Source: Litsea cubeba
Lineage: Eukaryota; Streptophyta; Magnoliopsida; Laurales; Lauraceae
Reading direction: 5' to 3'
NCBI GenBank assembly: GCA_012931725.1
Contig: WHSA01000067.1
Span: 159,620-223,619, forward strand
DNA length: 64,000 bases
The notes under the pieces are model-generated. The model was not told the DNA's origin, ran no database searches, and saw nothing but the letters and a program-made list of their open reading frames with translations. Shown here in pieces: positions 43,909 to 55,208 of the stretch. How positions within the stretch are numbered: position 1 is the stretch's first letter; each line of letters begins with the position of its first letter. Position numbers and translations under genes: made by a program.

Positions 43909-46900
43909 TGAGGTGTAACGCCCCAATTCCGGATACCGAGAAAATCGTCAAAGTACCGAAATTGGCGCGCTACTTCCCGGAAAATCCGAGAACTTCCAAG
44001 ATCGTAGGTCCGCAGTGAGGTCCAATTTAAAACTTTTTGAACGAATATGTAACAACAGTTATTATTGCGGAAGCGTATTATAAGCGGAAGCCATACAGAG
44101 ATAGCGGAAGCATAAGGTATCATCGTATATATGTCAAATGTAGATGGGCTGAAGTCCAGCCTAAATGTATAGTGATAACAAATCAAAGTTTAATTACATA
44201 TTTTTCATTACTACCCAACTCACAACAAAAGTCTCTCAAAACCCAGACAAAAGAACACTCAAACCCCTGCAGCTAGTGTCGGCTCTCCACCTTCCGGCTC
44301 GACCTCATGGTCGGCCGGCCCCCATCCGTAGTCGCCTACTACGGGCACCTCAACGAGTGCGAACGCATCGCCCTCGAACTCGGGGTCAAGACCTAAGCAC
44401 CAAGAGTGGGTCAGATCTAAAGATCTGGCAAGTCACAATATGCAGATAATATAGAATGTATGCATCAAATGAGTAGAGACATGTATAAAGTGAAGAGAGT
44501 AACAAAGGTACATATGCTATGCAGTCGTGCAAGATAACCATGTAGAATCATAATAAGTATAACAGTAATAAACCTACACAATATGGCACATCCACATAAG
44601 CTGGTCACCGCGGGATATTATGCCGCGGCCCTCCCATACTGAACACAGTCGCGGTAGGGATCCTAAGCTAATGCTAGGGATTACTAACCCTGCAAAATAT
44701 CATCAACATCAACCACAACGACCGGAACCGGCATCACACCGTCCGTCCCAACAGTGCTCATCATGATAGCCACACAACAAATCTCAATAGCTCCTACCAG
44801 TGATGATCAGTCCAACTGGCTGAGCTTAAATCAACTCAGTGAATGTCTATGCCGACTCGGAAACAATAAAGGTCTGTGTCTGTCTAGGCTTTGCCTTGCG
44901 TGAACAAGGTCCTAACAAAAGTCCCTAAGAGGTCCAAGTACTCAATATAAACTGTGGATCATAGTCCAAGTCCAATCCCATCATTGGATCCATACCAAGG
45001 CCCACCAAATACATGGCCTGATCTATAACAGTCCATATGAGATACAAGTCCATATTCAATGACATATGATCCATTTACAACCTTAATGGGTCACAAGCCC
45101 ATACAATCTAACCTCTCCATTCTAGGGTAATTCACATCCAACTTAGGCCATAAAAAGGGCCCGCCTAGCCACAGACACGGGTCAATGATCCACCCAATCA
45201 GGTTACCGGGTCACCTCTAAGTATTCCTAGGTTTAGGTCCTCCATTTTCCATTTAATTAACAGGTATGAGCAATAATAAGGGCAATAGAGTGATAATCGT
45301 AGTATGAGCGAGATGAATCTCCAAGTATACGAATCATAGGGAGATAGCAACAGTCCAACCTAGGTACATGGTCCACTTTCGGATACAGGTCCATCTCAGG
45401 TAATTCGATCTTTAAGTGAAACCATAGATGCTAAGGAATATTGTGTTTGGTGCTTAGAAGTTATGTGCATCATTTGGTAACGTATAAAGGTCGAATCATC
45501 TAAGATTACATAACCTGGACTTTAATTAGTGGGCCCCACGAGTCAAGGTTGAGCCGTACCATTGACTCGTGGCTGGCACAGTGATGGAAGTCTATTTGAA
45601 TGGTCAATGGGCCCTACATATGATTGCAACAATAGAAATTAGAATCTGGGGATCGTCACTGTACACAGTGTGCTCAACCGACCTCCTGGCCTGGGCGGTC
45701 AGCTCGGCACACTGGGACCAGAGAAGGAAAAACACCCTACAGGCAAAGCCTGCTTGTCCAGGACTTCCTGTGAGTTCGGCTAACTCCCTGGCTTGGGTAG
45801 TTGGCCGTGCACACTAAGAATCCTGGCTCAAGGGAATGTCCCAGGTTCTAGTCTCCTTTGTTGAAATCCCGCCTTTTTGGAAATCCATCCCGGAGTTCGG
45901 CTAAGCAATGGAGCTCAATTGATACTCAGTTCGGCCACCCAGCTCAGCTCGGCAAAGGCCTATCTCAGTTCGGCCACCCAACTGAGTTCAGAAAATGCAT
46001 GAGTTCGGCTAGACATAGGTTGGTCAAGCCCAGCTTGGTTAAGCACTGAGTTCGGCTAAGCTCGAAGTCCGGTCTGGCACGGAACCCGGTCTGGCGCTGA
46101 GCTCAGTAAAACACTGAGTTCGGCCATAACACTGAGTTCGGCCGTAACACTGAACTCGGCTTTGAGCACTGAGCTCGGCCTAGACACTTAGCTCGGCTAA
46201 CGCAATCTCATCCTAACCACTATGCTCGACAGAACCCTGAGTTCGGCTAGTGTTGAATCCAGCCATCGCTGAGTTCAGCCAGCATTGAGCTCGGCAGTTG
46301 CTGAGCTGCGCTAACGCTGAGCTCGGCAACCGCTGAGCTCTGCAAGTGCTGAGCTCGGCCAATGCTGGACTCTGTCCATCTCTCCTATCAGTGTTGTGTT
46401 CTGTTACAGAACCCAGTTCTGCGACAGAACACAACTTCTCTTCATTAAAGCACAGGAATGGTGGTCCACCTCTGATCAGAATCCAGATCAAGTAGCACCC
46501 CATGGTCGCACAGGCCCCCCTCACATAGACGTAGGGTCCTGATCTACCAAGGGTGGTCCTACTTCGATTCCGATCACAACACAACGAGGTGGGTTCTCGT
46601 CATTCCATCTTCGGAAAACCCATCACTGCAACCCAATTCTCCTGGGTTTCTCCATAGACCATCACAGAAGCAAAATAAATCATTCCTACATCATCCACCC
46701 ATCATCAACCGGCCATTGATCATCCAAATGAGGTAATCCCATCCATCAATGGCCAAAGGAACCAAACAAACATGCTCAAGGATCGATCTAAACATATATA
46801 TTACAAATTGAAATTCTACTACCAATCAAAGGAAGGAAACATGCAATCTAAACTACCAGCACAGTGCACTTGCCTTGATCGATTGAAGGTAGAAGGAAAA

Positions 46901-47482
46901 GAAAGAAAACCACAGGGAAACCAAAAGGCAGGGTCTCGACAGTAGCTCTTATGGTGCAGGTCGACCTCAGCTGGCCTTCTGTTAAGGGATTTCTGGGGTG
47001 AGGAAGAGAAAAGAGAGATTGGAGGGGGGACGAGGGTTCGTTGGAGGGAATTAGGGAAGAAGAAGAGAGAAGAGATTGGAACTTGAGAGAAAAGGAGATG
47101 AACAGTATTTGTTAGGGCAGGGGGAGGGTTTTGTTTATATAGGTTGGGTTTTTGGGTTAGGGACAAAATTGCCCTTAGGGTTAAATAGGATTAGGGTTAG
47201 GGTAAAGGGTATCTAGGTCTTTAGGTGACCTTCTAGAAGATTCCTTGGTGCAAACCCCTTATGGTAAAAACAAAACTCTAGCTAGGGCCTCTAACAAACT
47301 AACCAACTTCTAAGAAATAACAAAAGACACCCTATTGACTCTACTAATTACACCACTAGACTAACCCTAGGAAAATACATAACTACCCTCACTAAGTCCC
47401 ATAATTAGTATAATTAAAATACTTAGGCTAATAAATAGTATTCAAATTCACAATGAGGGCCCACCAGGGGTGGGGTCTCACA
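43909..47482. mobile_element. 3.57-kb unclassified insertion in the satellite array
   Basis: Satellite stops at 43,908 and resumes at 47,483 with AATGGGG present on both sides, so 7-8 bp of satellite are duplicated. The ends read TGAGGTGTAACGCCCC and GGTGGGGTCTCACA; read on the - strand it begins TGTGAGACCCCACC and ends GGGGCGTTACACCTCA. A TATATAAA-like box with a CT-rich leader lies on the - strand near 47,137. No transposase or polymerase frame was found. It could be a large LTR or a cut-and-paste element. Confidence 0.7.
45690..46375. repeat. Degenerate GAGTTCGGC-type short repeats
   Basis: Dozens of spaced copies of (A/C)TGAG(T/C)TCGGC(C/T), about 15-25 bp apart, for example CACTGAGTTCGGCC, GCTGAGCTCGGCA and TAGCTCGGCTAAC. 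This stretch is GC-rich compared with its surroundings. Open frames on the - strand here are low-complexity. Confidence 0.75.
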
Positions 47483-49805
47483 AATGGGGTCCACCATCTT
47501 TATTCTAACCATCCATAAAATCAAATGATGCGGGCCGGGACCCATGAATTGATTGATAAAGATCAAATGATCAAATGATCATAGACCTCTCAAATTGACC
47601 AAACCTAACCTATTTAAGTGGGACCCCCAAGATGAATGGGGTCCACCATCTATATTCTAACCGTCCATGAAATAATCTGATGCGGGCTGGGACCCATAAA
47701 TTGCTTGATAATGATCAAAGTATTAAATGATCATAGACCTCACAAATTGACCAAACATAACCTATTTAAGTGGAACCCCCCAGATGAATGGGGTCCACCA
47801 TCTCTATTCTAACCGTCCATAAAACCATATTATGCGGGATGAGACCCATGAATTGATTAAGAAAGATCAAAGGATCAAATGATCGTAGACCTAACAAATT
47901 GACCAAATATTTTTAAGTGGGACCCAGATGAATGGGGTCCACCATCTTTATTCTAATCGTCCATAAAATTAAATGATGCGGGCCGGGACCCATGAATCGA
48001 TTGATAAAGATCAAATGATCAAATGATCATAGACCTCTCAAATTGACCAAACCTAACCTATTTAAGTGGGACCCCCAAGATGAATGGGTTCCACCATCTA
48101 TATTCTAACCATCCATGAAACAATATGATGTGGGATAGACCCATGAATTGCTTGATAAAGATCAAATGATCAAATGATCATACACCTCACAAATTGACCA
48201 AACATAAACTATTTAAGTGGAACCCCCCAGATGAATGGGGTCCACCATCTCTATTCTAACCATCCATAAAACCATATTATGTGGGATGGGACCCATGAAT
48301 TGATTTAAAAAGATCAAATGATCAAATAATCGTAGACCTAAAAAATTAACCAAATATTTTTAAGTGGGACGCAGATGAATGGGGCCCACCATCTTTATTC
48401 TAACCATCCATAAAATCAAATGATGCGGGCCGGGACCCATGAATTGATTGATAAAGATCAAATGATCAAATGATCATAGACCTCTCAAATTGACCAAACC
48501 TAACCTATTTAAGTGGGACCCCAAGATGAATGGGGTCCACCATCTATATTCTAACCGTCCATGAAATAATCTGATGCGGGCTGGGACCCATGAATTGCTT
48601 GATAATGATCAAAGTATTAAATGATCATAGACCTCACAAATTGACCAAACATAACTTATTTAAGTGGAACCCCTCAGATGAATGGGGTCCACCATCTCTA
48701 TTCTAACCGTCCATAAAACCATATTATGCGGGATGAGACCCATGAATTGATTAAGAAAGATCAAATGATCAAATGATCGTAGACCTAACAAATTGATCAA
48801 ATATTTTTAAGTGGGGCCCAGATGAATGGGGTCCACCATCTTTATTCTAACCGTCCATAAAATTAAATGATGCGGGCCGGGACCGATGAATCGATTGATA
48901 AAGATCAAATGATCAAATGATCATAGACCTCTCAAATTGACCAAACATAACCTATTTAAGTGGGACCCCCAAGATGAATGGGTTCCACCATCTATATTCT
49001 AACCGTCCATGAAATAATCTGATGCGGGCTGGGACCCATGAATTGCTTGATAATGATCAAAGTATTAAATGATCATAGACCTCACAAATTGACCAAACAT
49101 AACCTATTTAAGTGGAGCCCCCAAGATGAATGGAGTCCACCATCTTTATTCTAACCGTCCATAAAACCATATTATGCGGGATGAGACCCATGAATTGATT
49201 TAAAAAGATCAATGGATCAAATGATCGTAGACCTAACAAATTGATCAAATATGTTTAAGTGGGACCTGGATGAATGGGGTCCACCATCTCTATTCTAACC
49301 GTCCATAAAATCATATTATGCGGGCCGGGACCCATGAATTGATTGATAAAGTTCAAATGATCAGAGACCTCATAAAATGAACAAACCTAATTTATTTAAG
49401 TGGGACCCCAAAGATAAATGAAGTCCACCATCTATATTCTAACCGTTCATAAAATCATATGGTGCAGGCTGGGACCCATGAATTGCTTGATAAAGGTCAA
49501 AGGATCAAATGATCATAGACCTCACAAATTGACCAAACCTAACCTAGCTATTTAAGTGGAACCCCCCCCCCCCCCCCCCCAAAATGAATGGGGTCCACCA
49601 TCTCTATTCTAACCGTCCTTAAAATCATATTATGCGGGATGGGACCCATGAATTGATTAAGAAAGATCAAATGATCAAATGATCATAGACCTAACAGATT
49701 GACCAAATATTTTTAAGTGGGACCCAGATGAATGGGGTCCACCATCTTTATTCTAACCGTCTATAAAATCAAATGATGCGGGCCGGGACCCATGAATTGA
49801 TTGAT
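47483..49805. repeat. ~147-bp satellite array, right block
   Basis: It continues the same monomers. TCCACC marks occur at 47,490, 47,642, 47,794, 47,938, 48,090, 48,241, 48,385, 48,536, 48,688, 48,832, 48,984, 49,136, 49,280, 49,424, 49,594 and 49,738. The A-B-C order (Tttattc, Tatattc, Tctattc types) repeats every ~448 bp until about 49,280. A run of about 20 C at 49,563 expands one monomer. The array ends near 49,805. Confidence 0.93.
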
Positions 49806-50024
49806 ATAAATTTAGCACATCTATTGTGTTAGCTTATTTAGGGATCTCTTGGAGAGATTTTAGGCTTTTGAGTGGAAGATGATTCTTCATGGAGAGATTT
49901 TAGGTGTTTTGAGTGTGTAATAGATATAGAGAATTTAGGGATAAGGGCAATTCCCGAAATGGCATTGCAAAAAACTTGAGGTTGCGCCAGGTGTCTTTAT
50001 GTGAGGATGAGTACATCCCTTTAG

Positions 50025-50535
50025 TAATATAGATATATATATATATATATATCTTTCAAGCAAATGGATCTACCAAACTTTCTCCAGTAGCTCTAATATC
50101 ATTATATGACTTCCTGGAGCCACTATCCACGAGATATTATCCACTTTGACTAGAGTTTAAAGACTTTAAAATGTATCATGTGGGATTAAGGCTAAGCTGC
50201 ACATATATGCCCACGGTCGGAAATTTGATGTTTGCGATATAAGACAAATGGAGTATCTTATACCCTGAGTGTTCTTTGGCGGTGGATGAGTACATTGGAT
50301 GTCAACTGGATCTATCACCTTAGCTTAAGCCCATCGAATCTCACACGAGATCTATCAATCTCTGCTGCACAATTGATTTTCATGCATGTAAATAGGCTCC
50401 ACATCCAAAATAAAATCCACAACTCATAATATTCCTGGTTCGCTCATCAATCCCTAAAAAGTCACTAATAAGTCTACGAAGGTTTCAACTCAACCACATA
50501 GAGTAGGGTGTGAGTAGAAAATATCTTCTCATGGC
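50025..50535. other. Non-coding interval with (AT)n microsatellite
   Basis: An (AT)n run lies at 50,033-50,052 right after the candidate Helitron end. Nothing else is recognisable. Confidence 0.6.
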
Positions 50536-50543
50536 ATTAAGCT

Positions 50544-51822
50544 TAGAGATGTCAAGTGGGCAGTGCCGGCCCGCCAGTCAATGGGCCGTGGCACAGCACG
50601 GCCCATGACGCCGGCCGTGCTGGGCTGAACCTTGCTGGCCCGCTGGCCCGTTTGGCACGGCCCACCAAGCCCACCAGGATTGGCCCGCCAGCCCGCCAAC
50701 GGTTGGCCCGCCCCAACAGCAAAAAAATGACTACTTTTTTAAAAAAAAACCTTTGTATCATTTTTCATTTTACTAAGTGCTTGATTCCACATGGGTATGA
50801 CTTTTCTAATGTATCTAACCTTTGCAATGTAGCTCTTAAATAAAAGTTATTGAGTCAATTAGAAGTACATTTCCCAATTCATTAATATCATATGATGGAA
50901 TATAGTTTGTTGATGAAAATAATTTGATATTGTGGGGCCCACTGAAGATAGGGACATGAAGTAGTCGACATCGGTTGCTTTAAAGGTGCTTGATATGTGG
51001 CATGGAAATTATAAAGTGATCAAAAGAAAATATTGGTATATGTTTTGGAAGGATCAGTTTGCATTTAAGGTTGGAAGAAGTGGGCCATATAGTTGAGGAA
51101 CACATTTGTGAAAACTTTATCCTTCTAATCTTAATACATCTAACATCTTTTTGGAAAAAAAAAAGAAAAAGAAAAAAAAACTATATTGCAAATCTTAATT
51201 GACTTGAACCATGGATGAAATAGTTAAAAGATCTATATAAAAAAAAACCATGGATGAAATCTAAATATATATTGAGCTACAATAAGGCTATGATGACAAT
51301 GATGATCTAAAATAAAATTAGACACAATTCCAAAATGTTATTAGTTGCTGAATTTCTGTACACTATTGGATTGACCTGTTGGCTGTTGTTATAAATGGAC
51401 ACTTGATGTACGTAACACATGATCAATTAAATGGTTTATATCACTCAAAGCATGAATGTAGATAAGGGGCGTATAATAAGTTAAAATTGAATAAAAAAAA
51501 AGGTGAACCCACTACCATTCTCATCATGTGATCCTCTTTTACATTTTTATTGATGACACCAAATTTTGGTTCGATGACATGGACCCCGCTAGCACAAATA
51601 TGAAGATAGATTTATATATTGAAGTGGTTTATATTATAAGAATGGTTTATAATGATGAGTTTGAAAAAAAAAAGGCCTGGCCCGCGGGCCGGCCTGGCAC
51701 TACCCGCTCCAGCCAGCCCCATTGCGGGCCGTGCCAGGGTTTTTCCCTAGCGGGCCGTGCCGTGCCGGCCCGTTAGCTGGGACGGGCCAGGTTTTGCAGG
51801 CACGGCCCGTTTGACATCTCTA
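50544..51822. mobile_element. 1279-bp non-autonomous hAT-type element with perfect 8-bp duplication
   Basis: ATTAAGCT flanks it at 50,536-50,543 and 51,823-51,830. The ends read TAGAGATGTCAAGTGGGC and CCGTTTGACATCTCTA, an inverted repeat. Both subterminal regions (about 160 bp each) are packed with GGCCCG, GGGCCG and GTGCC motifs, while the middle is AT-rich. No transposase is encoded. Duplication length and TNGNGATGTCAA ends indicate hAT. Confidence 0.92.
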
Positions 51823-51977
51823 ATTAAGCTAGAACCCAAACAATACGTAAAAATTAGAAGAAAAAAACTGGTGGTCCGAATGATTTACTTGGACGCCATA
51901 CCATGGCATGTAGGACCACCTAATAAAACAACATGTCATTTTTTTCTCGATCTGGCTATTACAGGTAGTTCTTTTTA

Positions 51978-54403
51978 GGCAAAATTAGTGAAAGGTCCCT
52001 ATAAGTCGATGTTTCCAGCCTCCAGTCCAAGGAAATACTTTTTAAGGCCTATGGTCCATTCACGTAGACTGTTTGCAGCCATAGGTCCCTCCATCCACAT
52101 GATCACATATTTCAGGACTGTTTTACCCTTTCAACCATTTTAAGCATAAATTTTTGAAATTTCAAATTTCAAATTTATATTATCCCTCTTCTTCTATACT
52201 TTAATTGGAATCAGTAGCGCGGTAATTAGCAACAGAATCTGGATTGAGATTGGGTTTAATCCCGGAGAAGAGATCATCTGGATCTCTTGACTCGCCACAC
52301 AGTAACAGAAAAAAGGAGGGTTCCGGCACTGTTGCAGATCGACGATCGGAGGTGTTCTATGGGCCACGCTCGAATCAGGACTACAGGCCGAAAAATACCT
52401 TGTCGTCTGCCATCGGCGCGATCTTGGCAGCCTCGTTCTCTGGCGGATGCTGCCCCAGCGGCAACGAGGCCATGTGAATCCAGCTCCACTTCCTTTTCTC
52501 TCCGTGTCGGATTTGTAGATTTTCCTTGATTTTTGATTCTCTCTTGTGCTCTGTTCTTCGTCGTTTGATTTGGCTTTTATGCAAATTTTTTTTGTCATTT
52601 CTCACCGATCGCAGCTAGGGATGGGGGATTCTGTTAATGAAGGCAAGATTTCTCCGGATTCATCAGTTTTCTGCTGGTCGTTGCTTTCGATCATGTTCAT
52701 ATTTCTTCCTTTCGATCTTTTCGGTGATTAGTTGAATTTTTTTAGTTTGTTGTCTTAGAGTTCATGTTTTGGTGCTAATTTGTTATTTCTCATCAGATCT
52801 CAGGTGCTAGGGTTTGTCGATACTTAGAATATGATGTTTTTTTTTTCTTTGTTTTGTTTTGATCTCCTCATTCTCTTGAGGAGCATCTGCTTTTCAATTT
52901 TTTTATGCTATGCGTTTTTCCTCTGTGTAGGCATTTTCAGGATCTTCGATCATTTCGTTTCTAGCTTTTCCTTTTTGGTTAAATGAAATCTCTTGTTTTT
53001 CTTTTGATCTTAGCTAGATTTAGCTTTGGTGTTACTTGTTCTTCAAACCTTTCCGTTTTGCTTGAAGTGGTTAGTGGCATTTGATTCCCTCGTGCTTTGC
53101 CTCAAAACAGAGTGGTTGAAGAAATGAAGAAGACGACCTATATTGGGTGTAACATGTATCGGGTCGTTTCAGGTTAGGTTCGACTCTGTTTTGGGGTTCT
53201 ATGGAGGTACAGGTGGATTAAGATGAGGTAGTAGGAGGGTTTTCAGTGGAGGGGGTTCTGTTGAAACACAGGTGGGACGGTGGGTGGGTAGTGATGATGG
53301 TCTGTATTTTTTTTTTGTTTTTGCTTTTGACTATTCTAAAGTGGAGATGGAAGAGGGGAATGGGATGCTGTCGATTAAGGTAATGACGAGAAGGGATTGA
53401 GATGGATAAACGGATGAGAGGGGAATTCCGTGGAGGACTGACTTCTCCCCGGTGATCGCTTTTGGCTCTATTTATCTGTTTTGTCAAATTTATCTGAATT
53501 TTTTTTAAATTTATCTGAGTTTTGTTCAAATTTATCTGTTTTCTGTCATATTTATCTGAGTGTTGTTCAAATTTATCTGTTTTCTGTCATATTTCTTTGT
53601 GTTTTTTGTAAATTTATCTGATTTTTTTTTCAAAATTTATCTGAGTTTTTGATAAATTTATCTGAGTCTTGTTTAAATTTATCTGAGTTTTTGTCAAATT
53701 TATCTGAGTCTTGTTCAAATTTATCTGTTTTCTGTCATATTTCTTTATGTTTTGGTAAATTTATCTGAGTTTTTTTTCAAAATTTATTTGAGTTTTTTAG
53801 CAAATTTATTTATTTTTTTTTTAAAATCTATATGCGTTTTTTAAATTTATTTGCGTCTTTTGAAATTTATTTATATCTTTTCAAATTTATTGCGTTTTTT
53901 GAAATTATTGCAGTTTTTAAAAATTTATTTTCGTTATTTTTAATTTATTTTCATTTTTTGAAAATCTCTTTGGATCTTTTGAGATTTATTTGAGTATTTT
54001 GAAATTTATTTATATTTTTTAAAAACTTATTTGGATATTTTGAAACTTATTTTCCTCTTTTTAAATTTATTTGTATTATTTGATTATATATTGCTTTTTT
54101 TAACTTATTGTATTTTTTGAAATTATTTCATTTTTTAAAATTTATTTTCGTTATTTTGAAATTTATTTGTGTGTTTTTAGAATTTGTTTGAAAATCTGGG
54201 GATTCCATTAATCGTGGGCAATTAAATGTTAGTTGATCATTAGTAATGGAATATCCCACCAATCATGGGTTATGATATAAAGAAATGGTAAACTAGACAT
54301 TTCAGGTGTGAGAAAGTGTGGGAGGGACCTTTGGCTCTATAACTTTTTTTTTGGATCTATGGTCATAAAGTGTAATGTTCAGGGACCTGTCGCCGAATGC
54401 CCC
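51978..54403. mobile_element. Candidate Pack-MULE, 2.43 kb
   Basis: Flanks TTCTTTTTA (51,969-51,977) and TTTTTTTTA (54,404-54,412) match at eight of nine bases. The left end GGCAAAATTAGTGAAAGGTC and the complement of the right end (GGGGCATTCGGCGACAGGTC) share the GGCA and AGGTCCCT blocks, followed on both sides by further AGGTCCCTCC copies. The interior at about 52,200-52,750 looks like a captured 5' gene piece: GC-rich leader, GT-AG-like borders (gtgaatcc at 52,475, ccgatcgcag at 52,614) and CT-rich intron. I do not recognise the source gene. The assignment rests mainly on the ends. Confidence 0.5.
53460..54190. repeat. Degenerate AAATTTATCTGAG minisatellite
   Basis: About 30 imperfect copies of a 19-25 bp unit, AAATTTATCTGAGTTTTGTTC, drifting to AAATTTATTTG and AAATTTATTTTCGTT toward the right. 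It lies inside the candidate Pack-MULE. It has no coding capacity. Confidence 0.88.
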
Positions 54404-54412
54404 TTTTTTTTA

Positions 54413-55208
54413 TAAGTAAAAGAATAGTATACAATTTGTATTAGGAAAGTCCCCTCATTTGGACCTCTCCTTCTCTATATAGTGTTTACTTGGGCTTGTT
54501 TGGAAAATCTTATCTGTATGAAATAAATCTGTATATTATAGATTTATTTCAAATGGGGTGGTTTGAAATAGATGTTTAAAAATCCAATGGTTCAAAAAAA
54601 TTCATTAATTACTCGAGATCTAGAATGAATCTGGGCCTGGAATTTGTATCCATGGTTTTTTTCAGTATTCCAAAGAAGATCAATGGTTAGGATCATGATT
54701 TATGGGACCCACATGACTTCATAAATGCAAATCTATGGTACTGTGTTTTTCGCAAATATCTCGATATTTGAAAATGATCAATGGCTCAAATTTAAGGATA
54801 ATGTTGTGTCTGATCATGTGAAGAGTTTCAATGGTTCAGATCATCATTTAATCTCCCATAAGTTAAAAAAGAAAAATAAAATGGACTATGAAAGGTCACT
54901 TAGAATGCAGGTTTTTCAACCTAACCAAATCCAACGACTCAAAGTGTTTTGTAATTTTCTCAAAATATACACCTAATCACTGGTTGAATTTTGGACCCTT
55001 AGCCGTTTTTACTATTTCAAAGAGGATCAACGGTTCTGATCATGATTATGGGTCCCACACAAGCCCAGAAATGTGAATCTATGGTTTTGTGGTTTTATAT
55101 AAATATCTCAAAATTTAAGAAAGATCAACAGTTCACATTTGCATACATGACCGTATTTGGTCTTGTTAAGATTTCTAATGGTTCGGATTGTTATGTAAGG
55201 TCTCATAA
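54413..55208. repeat. Diverged tandem repeat of about 350 bp
   Basis: The stretch near 54,660-54,870 and that near 55,010-55,210 share AAGA(A/G)GATCAA(T/C)GGTT, GATCATGATTTATGGGACCC-like, AAATCTATGGT and AATATCTC phrases in the same order. No gene is seen. Confidence 0.6.

Larger units (their letters stand above)
42502..50024 (+). mobile_element. Candidate Helitron carrying a satellite array
   Basis: The left end TCAATATATACTAGCAAAAC, followed by CCCGTGG, resembles 5' ends of plant Helitrons. The right end has a hairpin, GGATG-AGTA-CATCC (50,005-50,018), directly followed by CTTTAG, and then a T/A-rich flank, which resembles a Helitron 3' end. Against this, the base before TC is T and not the usual A, and the terminal CTRR is not exact. 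No Rep/helicase gene is present, so it would be non-autonomous. The interior is almost entirely satellite plus one nested insertion. Confidence 0.45.

Noticed and set aside
46819..47166. 115-residue open frame on the - strand
   Set aside because: It begins in the TATA/leader-like CT-rich region of the 3.57-kb insertion. The peptide is Pro/Ser/Phe-rich low complexity with no domain.
47180..47210. Interstitial telomere repeat
   Set aside because: Only about two TTAGGG units occur, and plant telomeres are normally TTTAGGG. Chance or promoter motif is more likely.
52194..52598. 134-residue - strand and 77-residue + strand open frames
   Set aside because: Neither starts at a convincing ATG or matches a known family. 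The region may be a captured gene piece, but its reading frame could not be decided.
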